Below, piece after piece: positions 20,576 through 30,867 of a stretch of DNA of 64,000 nt. The stretch's first letter is position 1; each line of letters starts with the position of its first letter. Under the pieces are notes generated by a model. That model was not told where the DNA came from. It saw only the letters and a program-made list of their open reading frames with translations, and did no database searches. This stretch comes from Tetmemena sp. SeJ-2015 (Eukaryota; Ciliophora; Spirotrichea; Sporadotrichida; Oxytrichidae). The translations under genes and the position numbers were made by a program. The DNA lies in assembly GCA_027382625.1 (NCBI GenBank), contig JAJKFJ010020788.1:1-64000 (forward strand), in the 5' to 3' direction.

Positions 20576-21665
20576 ATGGAGAGTAGAAATGATGACATGC
20601 TTTATGCGGTGACTCAATAAAGTGGGAATGGAGTGCATGGATTATTGGAAGCAGTGTTTGGTTTCTTGCACAGAAGAACTGATTTCTTTTACCAGATGGA
20701 GCCCAATGATAAGATGGGATTCCCACCTGGAGTTGCAGAATCAATGGTAAGCATATCTCTATACAAAGCATATCTAATCTCATTTCATTAAAGGTATATC
20801 AATACTTCAAGAAGTATCAGGACTAGCATTTCAAGCGATTCCCTCACAAGCCAGATCTTGAAGAGAGATGGAAGAAGTATAGAGAAGAGCAAGAACTACT
20901 TGCCAAACAACCAAAAGCAGAGATTAAACAACAAGAGCCCAAAATTGTAGAGCTTTCTGAATCAGATTCTCTAGAAAATTCCAAGCCTGTTAATCCTCCT
21001 TAACCTGTTGAGCAAAAACCCAAGGAAGAAGTTTAAAAGAAGCCAGCATAGGCAGCAGCTTAACCATAGCCTAAACCTGAGCTCGATCCTAAGATGACTA
21101 GAATCAGTACTTACAACGGAGATGTCACTGATAAGTATGCTTGGTCTCAGGGTATAAGAGAGGTCACTGTTCAGATCGATTTACCTCCTGGACAAAAGCA
21201 AAGGATTTGGAGGTCAAGATTAAACCAAAGTATCTGTCAGTGAAGCTAAAGTCAAAGCCTAGTGAGTTCCTCGTGGAGGGAGAGCTATGTGAGAAAGTGA
21301 GTGTAGAGGACTCAATGTGGAGCATCGAAGATTCAAAGAGACTAATCATTAACTTTGAGAAGGCTTATGAAGCTATATGGAAATGTGTGGTGCTAGGAGA
21401 TCAAGAGATTGACACTAAGACAGTCGATAACAGCAAGAGAATTGAAGAGTTTGATCTAGAAACCCAGGGACACCTTCAGAAAGTTCTTTATGAGCAGGAA
21501 AGAAAGAAGAGGGGATTGCTTACTACTGAAGAGGAAGAGTAGAGAAAGTTGATGGAGAAAGTTTGGGACGCCGATAATTCTCCTTTCAAGGGAATGCCTT
21601 ATGATCCTTCAAAATACGGATAGAACCCTGGCAACAATGGGCCATCAATACCTTTCAATTTCTGA
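20576..21665 (+). CDS. NUDCD3: NudC domain-containing protein 3-like (dynein chaperone)
   Basis: HSP90 co-chaperone that stabilises dynein intermediate chains. The N-terminal block GLLEAVFGFLHRRTDFFYQM followed by MGFPPGVAESM is the NudC N-terminal signature. An intron (GTAAGC..TTAAAG) and a Gln/Lys/Pro linker follow. The CS domain begins YNGDVTDKYAWSQGIREVTV and continues KAKDLEVKIKPKYLSVKLKS, VEGELCEKVSVEDSMWSIED. The C-terminus has EKVWDADNSPFKGMPYDPSK, matching the conserved GWDAxxSPFxG tail, with TGA 21663-21665. One base is missing at about 21190 within the CS domain (between LPPG and TKAKDL), with no room for an IES or intron, so a sequence error or a germline lesion is likely. Confidence 0.9.
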
Positions 21666-21840
21666 CGCAGTGTTAATGATCTTTAGGAAGATTTTGTTTG
21701 TTTATTGTTTGCTTTCTAAGTATTAATTATCTAAATGTGTTAATAAATATTGCTTAATCTTCAAAAATAAACCCTAAACCTTAAAGTAGGAGTAGAAGAA
21801 TATCATATTAAAGTTTAGTAATCAATAATTTAAAGTTAAA

Positions 21841-23722
21841 ATGAGTTCCAGCGATCTCGAGCGCTTCCATTCTATCATTGAACAAAGCTAGAGCATAAAC
21901 AAGCCTATCCGCCTCTAAGGTAAGCAACCCTCAAGCTACTTAGAATCTTACTTTCCAGAATGGGTGATGGATGAATTATAATTAGTGAAGCATAATTATT
22001 TGTTCTTTAAACTAAGTGTTTGTTTAGCTGAGAAAGAATTGAGTGATCTTCCCCTCAATGGAAACACTGTGGACATGGTACTTTGCTACATCATGAGCTA
22101 AGACGCGGCGGCAGAGACCTTGAGGCTTCAAGCAGCTATCCTTCTCAAGAATAAGATCAAGTACATCTATGGGGTATGAGCAGATAAATTTAAAATGCAG
22201 TTTGAAATGTATGCATTCAAACAAGAAGGTTTATTATGAGTAAAATTGAATATAGCATGATAGTTTTACGGAGTACAACGAGACTGGGAGAAATGCGGGA
22301 TCTTCCGCGGCCCCTGAGAGAGAGGACATCAATTTCATGATTGATGATAACGCAGTAGCAGTCCTAAAGCAGAAGCTAATCTCAGTGATGATGGGTTCTC
22401 CCAAGAAGATAGCAGAAGTCATGCTTGAGACTGTTTCACTCATGGCAAAAAGAAACATCCACAAAGATTGGCAAGAATTGGTTCCTGTAAGATAATTATT
22501 CTCAAACATACACTTATATAATCCAATAAAAGTCATTAAATTCATTAATTCACTTTCTTATAGGAGGTCTTGCACTACATTCGCAATTCAGGTGATGTAA
22601 ATATGATCAGACTTGGTCTTGAAACCTTCAAGAAGGTTTGCAAGAAATACAGGTACATGTTTCATAATAAATCAATTTTATTTGTTTCGATCAGATGAGC
22701 TGTACACTGAAATCAACTTCATGATTCAAGCCATATCTGAAGATCTGCTAATTCAGGCTAAGGTAAGATAAAGTTTTGAATATATATCTACTAGAACTGC
22801 GTTGAAGCAGTCAAGCAAAATGTGAATGATTTGGGAGCTCTTGAGAATGCTTTCTGCGTTCTAAACTCTATCCTTCACATAATTGAGAGTTTCTTGGGCC
22901 AAGATGAGCTGCCTGACTTCTACGAAGATAATCTCAAAATGATCGCAGAAGTTTTGAGCTTCGTTCTAGAATTCAACCCTCCTACAAACATGCCTTTACT
23001 ACAACTTATTAAGTGCAGGTCGAAGGTAGTTAGGTTAGTTCACCTCTACTAATTCAAGTTTGGAGATCTGTTCCTAGATTACTCTGAGTACTTCTTTGGG
23101 AAGATTTGGTCTATGGTAATTTCTAATCAGGTGCCGCCTAACAAGCAGAATGAGAAATTGACTCACTCAATTGTGAAATATCTAAACTCCATTCTTGATC
23201 AGAATAACACACTTGAGTTCTTCAAATAGAATGTAAGCAACCTATTTGAACTAATCATCGTAAACAATATACTATTCTATTCGTGTCATTTGTTAAGAGT
23301 TTTAATTTGCCTAACATATCAATCACACCTGAGGATATTGATGAGTATGAAGATGATCCAGATGCTTACATCAGAAATGACTTGGAAGAGTCAGACACAG
23401 ACTCTCGCAGACGCACCTGCATGAAGTTCTTGCAGCACTTGTCAATTAGACTCCCTCAGGAAGTTAATGGTTTGATTGGACAATTTGTAGACCAATTCAT
23501 GGGTATCTACAATTAGAACAGAAAACTGGAGTGGTAGAGGAAGAGTACTGTTCTTAATCTCATAATCTGTGCTTCCATTTCGTAGTACACCTACAGAAGT
23601 GGAGCTGCGAGCATTACTATCTCTTTGGAAATGCTAGGTAGCTACCTTGAACAAATTGTGATCCCAGAGCTTTAAGAGCAAAACATCAACAACTTGTCCA
23701 TTTTGAAGGCCACTTGCCTGAA
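21841..23722 (+). CDS. CSE1: Exportin-2 (CSE1/CAS), 5' MDSs
   Basis: Nuclear export receptor that recycles importin-alpha with RanGTP, built of HEAT repeats. Starts MSSSDLERFHSIIEQSQSIN. After an intron comes LRLQAAILLKNKIKYIYG (importin-beta N-terminal domain), then FMIDDNAVAVLKQKLISVMM, LHYIRNSGDVNMIRLGLETF, RSDELYTEINFMIQAISEDL, the Cse1-type ITPEDIDEYEDDPDAYIRND followed by LEESDTDSRRRTCMKFLQHL, and LSILKATCL where the forward part stops. Two IES and several introns are resolved. It ends in the pointer TTGCCTGAA (23714-23722). The rest of the protein is on the opposite strand at 23826-25500. Apart from these interruptions the match to Cse1 is continuous. Confidence 0.93.
22664..22688 (+). 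other. IES, 25 bp, pointer TTTC
   Basis: TTTC at 22660-22663 and 22685-22688. Excision gives KKYRYMFRSDELYTEINF, matching KRYRxEF..NELWTEI of Cse1. The insert shifts the frame. Confidence 0.9.
23267..23316 (+). other. IES, 50 bp, pointer AACA
   Basis: AACA at 23263-23266 and 23313-23316. Excision joins FELIIVN to ISITPEDIDEYEDDP in frame, matching IVPNM..(A/E)DEEAFEDNxEEY of Cse1. Confidence 0.87.
23714..23722 (+). repeat. Scrambling pointer TTGCCTGAA (forward copy)
   Basis: End of the forward exportin-2 segment. The identical nonamer occurs in reverse orientation at 25492-25500, where the inverted segment begins. Recombination at one copy gives an uninterrupted frame. Confidence 0.92.
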
Positions 23723-23825
23723 TTCTATAACTCTATAATAATAATATTTTGCACAATGTATGGGTAATAGTATTAGTTCTAATAGAGAATAACAATATTT
23801 TACAAAATATTTTAAATTCTAATTT

Positions 23826-25500
23826 TCAAGCAAGGCCCCCTACATTGAAGAACTCTGCCATTTATCTGATCTTGTTTAAAATGCTATCGTCCTAAACTAT
23901 GGCGCTAATAGGAACATTCTTTGCAATTTAAACTTGAAGCAAAGTGTCGAGATAGAATAGCTCTGGCTATGGCACTTCTTGCGCTAACTTATCGATTTGT
24001 TCCACTTTCGCAGCGTTAAGCTAAATGTGAGTGGTTCTCTGGAAAGCGAAAGTCTGGTCGATAGCCCCATCCTAAATTAAATCCTCGGAGGAGATTTCGA
24101 CTTGACTCGCCATCTGGAAGCCACCTGACAGATTTTGAGTGAAGCATAGCTCAGTCAGCGCTTTAACTACGATTTACAGACAGTCATTGGGAAAGTTTTC
24201 TTAGAAATCTCGAATCAACTTTGAGAAACCAACTATCGCATACTTTCTATCTCTGGGAGAGTTCTTGATCTAAATCATATTCTATTAAAAACATAATCGA
24301 GAGTAAACTTTTTAAATACGTAAAAGTTTATTTGATTTTGTCTCCCTCGGATCTGATGATTTGGAAGATGATGCCATTTTGAATTGAATCACATAATCCG
24401 ATGAGTTGCTGTGAGTTATTGTTGATGATGAAGTTGGCAATAAAGGACCAGAATGAGGTCATGATGACAACTGGAATCTACTTTGACTTAGTAAAACTTC
24501 TGTAAAATTGGAGAGTTTTGAAGATAGCATTCATATAAGATTTGAAGAAATTTTCGCTTGGCAGTCCAAACTTCTCAAATACTGTGGAGCCAATTGTGAG
24601 ACTTTGAGTTTCCATTCTGATATTAGTGGAGATAAGAGCTGTGATGACATCTAAAATTTTATCAGAGTAGCCTTGAGTGAACTCGGGGTATCTGCAAATC
24701 ATTGCGATAAGGAAGCCTGATGTCGAAGGGATAAGATACTTCATATCGCTGCCCCAGTTAGACGGATTGTTTAGAATAGAGTCCAAAATTTGTTGGTATA
24801 CCTCTTGTAGTTACTATGAATTGGCAACAAAGATAGAACAAAGTTGGAATGCATATCCAATCATGTCCACGATACTGTGTTAAATTGCATATAGCTATTA
24901 AAATATATTCAATTCTAACATTAAGTAATAGAAGAGAGCGGGTTGAAGCAAACTTTCAACCTTAGCAAAGAGCTCAGGATTGTTCTTGAGATATCTCAAA
25001 GTCAGAGCTGAAGTCTCAAACAAAATGTAGAGATAGTTTGGACTTGAAAATTTCTCATCCTAAGCAGCTTGCATAATGAAGTTGCCCAGCACTTATTAAT
25101 TGCAATAAATAGGTATTATTATTTAGGTGTACTTGACCAAGGATCTCTCCATATTAAATTAAGTTGCCTTAAGCTAAGGAAACTGTTCTGTAGAGAGATC
25201 TCATTGCATACAGATTCTTTGAGTCTTAGAGCAATTCACACAAGTTTTAGAAAAGCTTTGCGATAATTTCCTAGTAAATATAAATAATTTGAATTTAAGT
25301 TGATGTTTTGAGGGGTGAAGATGAACCCTCCGTTTGGTTGGGAGTTCGCTTTCCTCAAAAGAAGTTTCTCAATGCAAGCAGCAGCGTAGGATTAATTGAC
25401 AGGGCTGTCACTCTTTAGGAAATCCGCAATTTTTTCAACAAATTGGGGAACCATCTGGTCAGGAATTTGGTTTCTGAACAAATGAACAAACTTCAGGCAA
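23826..25500 (-). CDS. CSE1: Exportin-2 (CSE1/CAS), inverted 3' MDSs
   Basis: The remainder of exportin-2, reading on the opposite strand towards its own 5' half. It begins within the pointer TTGCCTGAA (25492-25500 in reverse) with KFVHLFRNQIPDQMVPQFVE, followed by VNQSYAAACIEKLLLRKANS, EIIAKLFQNLCELLQDSK, YAMRSLYRTVSLAQGNLIQY, LFETSALTLRYLKNNPELFA, MKYLIPSTSGFLIAMICRYP, YAIVGFSKLIRDFQENFPND, and ends NKIRQMAEFFNVGGLA with TGA 23826. Each block aligns in order with Cse1. One intron (GTCAAG..AATAAG, 46 nt) and two IES are resolved. Joining at the pointer gives ILKATCLKFVHLFRNQIP, matching VLKADGIKYIMIFRNQVP of the family. Confidence 0.93.
24270..24336 (-). other. IES, 67 bp, pointer ATCAA
   Basis: TTGAT on the + strand at 24265-24269 and 24332-24336. 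Excision joins IIRSEGDKIK to NSPRDRKYAIVGFSKLI in frame, as in the IIPEIQKVSGNVEKKICAVG segment of Cse1. GT..AG combinations inside give wrong phases. Confidence 0.88.
25276..25300 (-). other. IES, 25 bp, pointer ACT
   Basis: AGT on the + strand at 25273-25275 and 25298-25300. Excision gives FTPQNINQEIIAKLFQNL, matching the FTAAEI.PFVE.L..NLF segment of Cse1. No GT donor is available. Confidence 0.82.
25492..25500 (-). repeat. Scrambling pointer TTGCCTGAA (inverted copy)
   Basis: Partner of 23714-23722. Sequence beyond 25500 no longer aligns with exportin-2, marking the MDS edge. Confidence 0.92.
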
Positions 25501-25615
25501 TTTATCAATTTATTTTATTAAATATATTTAATCCACTTTAAGATATTAATAAGGAAATTGCTGTCGGTGTAGTTGAATATGATTTGGCATTGAAATCATA
25601 AAAAAGGCTGAGATT

Positions 25616-26583
25616 TCATAATAACATGAAATTGATTAAAATTTAATTTTTAATTTAGAGGTGAATATCATCGAGATGAACCTACTTCTTATTTGAAGAG
25701 GGAGGAGCTTGCTACTGTGGTCTGTTATAAAGGTTGTTGTGAGACTCTTCAACCATGAGGGTTTGAGCCAAGCATGTGATTTTATCTGGCTTGTGCCATT
25801 TCTTTATTTCTAATGAACTCATGGCTCTTCATTTTCTATTGAGCGTCCTTGAGCTTTTCTATATCTAGATCTAACCATATATCGAGAATTAATAGAGAAA
25901 ATTACCAAGCAATAATTGAAATTTGCAGTGACCAAAGCTGTTGGGAGGCTGAATTAAAATAAACTGATGAGTAAGATATAGTTAAGCAAATCCATCTAAA
26001 GATCTCCAAGGATGGGTTTCAAGGTTACTCCTTTTATAATAAGATGGTGGAAGTGTCTATTTCTAATTGTTCAACAGAAGACAACTGGGTGTAAGGGTAT
26101 TTCTTGGCTCTGATAAACCAAAAATAATTAGGAATCGTTTTAGTAAAAATTGGTTTGAATTGAGAATTAATTTTATAGACGTTGACCAAAAACATAGTCT
26201 AGTCTGGTTGAGCAGGTTGAGAAAATGTGGCATTCAGATATAATTCTCATTTAATAACTTCAATAGAGAAGTTGCTTATCTTTCTATTTCTCTAGGAGTG
26301 AATAAATTGCTTGCCATTCACTTGATAGGTGTCTCCATCAACTTGAGAGGCAAAGTAAGGTACTATTTTCAAGTCGTTGGTGTTAAATAATCTCTATATT
26401 CTCTCTACTATCTTCAGTTTTTATTGGGGAGTCTTGGAGTAAACTTATATAAATAATGCCTTAAAAAATATATGAACATAGTTTACTATAAATTTGAGTT
26501 TACTCTACGCTAAGATAAAAATAAGAGCCTGAGTTATCCGTAACATCATCTGTAGTATAATATTCCACAATTATCAAATTCAT
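25616..26583 (-). CDS. Unidentified protein with beta-rich middle region
   Basis: Reverse gene, probable start ATG 26583 (MNLIIVEYYTTDDVTDNSGS). Readable blocks are KIVPYFASQVDGDTYQVNGK, SIEVIKQELYLNATFSQPAQ, QTMFLVNVYKINSQFKPIFT and NYFWFIRAKKYPYTQLSS. A C-terminal polar part (LEIKKWHKPDKITCLAQTLM, then Gln/Pro/Ser-rich) runs to TGA 25616. The alternating hydrophobic pattern suggests an all-beta domain, perhaps extracellular. Several frame changes remain unresolved. It may belong to the same gene as the membrane protein at 26655-29405, which precedes it on the same strand and lacks a clear end. Confidence 0.4.
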
Positions 26584-26654
26584 TATTTTTATTTAATGTA
26601 ATATTAATTAATAATTTAAATGAGAATATCATCAATCTTTCTGAGCTGTTAGAG

Positions 26655-29405
26655 TCAGGATCTTGGGAAAAGGGAATTCAATTCTGTTAGAAAAATTGCC
26701 TCCATCAAAATAAAAGTGTTTAGATAATAATCTTTAAAAGAATTAAAAATAAATTATATGAGCTTTTTCTCGATCTCACCTAATTCCTTTTTAAGATTTT
26801 CGGTTCTCCTTTTGTTATCGTTTATTCTCTTGACTGACAAGAAGTAAAGAATTGCGAAGGCAGCGCAAAGAACTATCACTATAGCTACAACCACACCATA
26901 ACCAGCAAAAAATCATTTCCTGAAATTGAAATCTATAAAAGAAACAGTAGTGGATGTCATGTCAACATCTTAAATTGAGAATATAATTATTTAGGATAAA
27001 AGAATAGTTTAATAAGAAATAAAAAGGCGTCTTCTTTTTCATATTGCTGGATCCTCGTCTGAAATGTTATCTATACCATCAAAGTTTATTTCATGTCTGT
27101 TAGAGTTAATGTTATCTTAAAAATCATATGTATTTTAAAAAAGCATTTATTAATTCTATTTGTGCAATATTAGCATTTGTATACTCGTCTCCATTTACAT
27201 AGACGCTGCTATCTTCTGTGAAGTTATCCTCCTTCCTCTTTCCCTTTCCATTGGAAGCAGCTTGCACTTGTTCCTCACTATACTGAGAATCGTTATCATC
27301 TTCTTGGGCTGGTGAGATCTCCTTCAAGTTGTCCAAGTGGTCTTCCTCCTGATATTGCCTGAAAGCCTCTCTTTGCTGTTCTGAGTCATCTTAGAGGTGA
27401 ATACATTATGCTATTAGAATAGCCTTGAGCTTTTTCTTCTTCTTATCATAATTTGAATATATAACCAGCATTTGTGGAGTTAAGTTGAGATTCCCAACCT
27501 TGAGTAACTTGCTTTATTGAGGTAATGATGTTAGTGATCACATTCTATGTGGTGTTTGGTGTCTAGTAAATCAACTTGGAGGTTTGTAAATTCAAGGAGT
27601 TGAAAGAAACAGCCATTTAATAAATATGTCAACATCTGACCAAACTAATAATAATTGCTGAAAAGTCCAAAACTAATACTGCATAGTTAATAATTCTATC
27701 GATAAGTCAAGGTTACCTCATAATTCTGAGTGCTGGAAGAGGATTCCTCTATATATCCGTTAATTTGCGAATGTTATTCAGAGATAAGTCATAAGAAGAG
27801 CTGCTATAGACTATATCAAGAGGAGCTAAAACTAACATAAATATGTGAATGATTAACTAGACCTCCGTTCTTTGGAAGGGTATTGAAATTAACACTTAAA
27901 TTCAGTGCTGATTTGATCTGATCAGCTTGCACTTAAATTTTAGCGTCTGAGAATGACTTAGAAGTACTCCAAGAGCTTATTTGAGATGGCAGGTTATTCT
28001 ATTGATAACTGAGTTGCAGAACATTGTAATTCATTGTTTAATTTGCGATAGTCAAGGATTAACTCATCGAAATGAAAGCGTTTTAAGAAAGGAATGTGCT
28101 GATATATAGGAATAAATAATTAATGAGAATTAGATGGCTTGATCACTAGATTAAAAGAAGGTCCTTGATTTTTGAGTATAAGAAGTCCATCCATTAAGAT
28201 TGCTGAATGATTCTGTCGATTTTATTGATCCATTTGAAGAAGTGTAATTGAACATTGCAACTTAGAATGCAAAGGCGCCGCCATTCAACTATAACATGAA
28301 ATGCAAAGTACTTTAATTATTATTGAAACCGTTGAAGGCTGTGAGTGCTGTGCTTAATTGATCGGGATAGTCAATTTGCAAATCTCGATAGGTAGAATTG
28401 AACACCACATTAGAATCGTTCAAGTAGTAGACGATTATTGTGTTGTTCTGGATTTGAATTTAGCACAGATTGAACACTCCGTAAGCTTCCTAAGGAGTCT
28501 ACTGAGAGCTACTATCTTTATTTCATGCCATTCTCATTAGATCTGTAGATGAGCCGTCATCTGAGCTTATAATAAGGATCTGTTGAGTCCCCACTAGAGG
28601 GATCTGAATCTCCATTATTTTCATACCCGTTATCTGTTGAATCACCATCTCCTCCATCTGTAGGATCGGTATCACCTCCATCAGTAGGATCGGTATCGCC
28701 TCCATCAGTAGGGTCGGTATCACCTCCATCAGTAGGATCTGTATCACCACCATCAGTAGGGTCGGTATCGCCTCCGTCTGTAGGATCAGTATCACCTCCA
28801 AGTCCATTATCAGTATTATTGCTGTTTCCATTATCAGTACCATTATCGGCTGGGTCATTTGAACCGTCGTCTTAGTCATTTTCTGGCACATTTACCAGCG
28901 GAATTTCGAAATTGAATTCGAACATATCAGGAGCTGCTATTTCATTAAAAAATGATAATATGGGTATTTTAATAGATCTTCTATTAATTTATTGTATAAT
29001 TTCTTATAATATCTGTAGAAGAGCTGTGACATTGCTGTCCATAAATTAAATGATTTGGGCGTATCCTACCACATTACTTTAAACAGAATATGTAAGATAA
29101 ACTTGATGCAGCAGTTTACTTGAAAGCGAGTCCAAATACTTGACTCATTCCGTATAAGGTAGGAGGGTTTACTATAGCCCCGAAATTTCCCTCATCGTAG
29201 CCGTTTTTACTGACCACATAGGAACTAGAAACTGTGGGGTCGAGCTTATATAAAAAATCAAACTCAATTAAAACTTATCATAGTTCTACTGTAAATTCCT
29301 TACTGCAGAAACCTGACTTATTCCTAAAAGAGCCAAGGTAACAAGACTCAATTTTTTGAGAGTGCTTTTCCTTGGAGTTGAGTTGTAGCTGTGTCTAGTG
29401 TTCAT
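26655..29405 (-). CDS. Probable type I membrane protein with GGDTDP repeats
   Basis: Starts at ATG 29405 with MNTRHSYNSTPRKSTLKKLS and a hydrophobic stretch (LVTLALLGISQVSA) like a signal peptide or anchor. An ectodomain-like part follows (SYVVSKNGYDEGNFGAIVNP), then an Asp/Gly/Thr/Pro repeat (28640-28800). A long part with many Ser/Asn and introns comes next, then a polar tail-like segment at 27060-27440 (EISPAQEDDNDSQYSEEQVQ). Finally, at 26770-26920, there is one clear membrane helix (GYGVVVAIVIVLCAAFAILY) with a basic stop-transfer end (KRINDNKRRTENLKKELGEI). The helix comes after the cytosolic-looking tail, which may be true, or may mean the segment order is permuted. No family recognised. 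Confidence 0.45.
28640..28800 (-). repeat. In-frame tandem repeat encoding GGDTDPTD
   Basis: About six copies of a 24-bp unit encoding G-G-D-T-D-P-T-D, with mostly synonymous variation between copies, flanked by Asn/Asp/Gly-rich sequence. The product is an acidic flexible linker of the kind found in cell-surface proteins. Confidence 0.9.
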
Positions 29406-29706
29406 TTTCAAGTGATCTGACCTTTTCTTATGATAATATTATTGCAAAATTTAAACTATCTTATTAATATTTTGCAAAATTTAAATTCTTTTGGACTATT
29501 TACTATTACTTGAAACTCTTCCTTGTTTTTTGGGGGTGAATTTTTTAATCTTAATCTTTTGAGCAATATTAAGAAATAAATAAGCAATAAGTTTAAATTT
29601 AAATTAGTATATCCTATTTATAGGGAATCCAATGAACACTAGTGATCCAGTTTATTGTCTTCAGATAAGATTGTAATAATATAATATCTTAACTAGCAGA
29701 TCTTAA

Positions 29707-30815
29707 ATGAGCAGTAAATTGGCTTCTCTGCACGATTACAGGGCCTTCGCCCAACAAAACTTACCAGCCAAGGTGTTTTAGAATCTTGAAGATGGAGCAG
29801 CTGACTAGGTCACTAAACAAGAGAACGAAGAAGATTTCATTAGAATCAGGATGAAGCTCAGAGGCATGGCTAACATGAAATACTACGAGGGCACAGCCAC
29901 TACTATTCTTAATCATAAAGTCAGTTCTCCCATTTGCTTTGGAAATGTACCTCAGCTAAATCTTTACCATTCAGATGCTGAGAAGGGAGTGGCTCAAGCT
30001 GCAAAAACCTTTGGAGTCGTCAACACAGTTCTCGCTACTAATTTTTTGATTTACTGGCTCTCATCATAAAGTAGAAGAGATTCTTGAATAAGGTGCCTTA
30101 AACCTTCTTTCCATTCCTTTCCAGATGGATATCTCAGAGCAATTGACCCTGATTAAAAGATTCTCTACACACTAAAACATTATTACCCCTTTTAAGATGA
30201 TAGATAATTATTTTAGATCTTTGATTGCTTAATATTGGGATAGTGATAGATGCTACTCAATAAGCTCAAATAGATTCCTACCAGAGAAAGAATCTAGGTA
30301 TTGATCTTCAAGTTGACAATTAATAAAAGTCTGTCAATACAGTTGATAAGTTGAAAACTTTAGTCAAAGCCTGCAAAGAAGCTGGCAAACCTTTAGTTAT
30401 AAGAGGAGTCATGAATAAGGATGACGCCCTAGTGTGCGCTCAAAGCGGTGTTGCAGCTATTTGGATCTCAAACGCCGGAGGAAAATCCCTAGACACTCAA
30501 CCGAGCACAATAGCTGTTCTGCCTTCAATCACTGCTCATTTAAAAATCAACAAATTTGAAGGCGTAGAGGTATACATCGACAGTGGAATAAGAAGAGGAA
30601 CTGACGTCGTTAAATGCCTCGCCTTCGGAGCAAAAGCTGTATTCATAAATAGGCCTGTCGCCTGGGCTCTAGCTCACAAAGGCTAAGATGGCGTCTTGGA
30701 AATGGTGGAAATGGTAAATGAAGAGCTTAAAACTACCATGGCACTCACTAATACCATGAATATTTAGCAGATAAATCAGGACCAAGTCATTCACAGCTTT
30801 AGACCCAAGTTGTGA
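29707..30815 (+). CDS. FMN-dependent alpha-hydroxyacid oxidase homologue with altered active site
   Basis: TIM-barrel flavoprotein of the glycolate/lactate oxidase family. Start ATG 29707 (MSSKLASLHDYRAFAQQNLP), then FQNLEDGAADQVTKQENEED, the SPICFGNVPQLNLYHSDAEK segment, KPLVIRGVMNKDDALVCAQS, YIDSGIRRGTDVVKCLAFGA and FINRPVAWALAHKGQDG, ending SFRPKL TGA 30813-30815. The FMN phosphate-binding RRGTD and GAKAVFINRP parts are kept. The catalytic SNHGxRQLD is SNAGGKSLD here (His to Ala, Arg to Lys), and the VKG lysine is Arg. Known family chemistry needs that His as base, so loss of oxidase activity is inferred. Two unresolved frame changes lie at 30064-30250. Confidence 0.82.
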
Positions 30816-30867
30816 TCTTTTCTTTTCTTAAATTGTTACTGATTATATCATATTCGATTGCGGTATA

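Noticed and set aside
21841..25500. Two convergent genes or a pseudogene instead of one exportin-2
   Set aside because: The two halves are complementary, non-overlapping parts of one protein in order, and share a 9-bp pointer that joins them in frame.
28358..28891. Frames rich in Ile/Met/Leu over the GGDTDP repeat
   Set aside because: Alternative-frame readings of the repeat that encodes the acidic linker.
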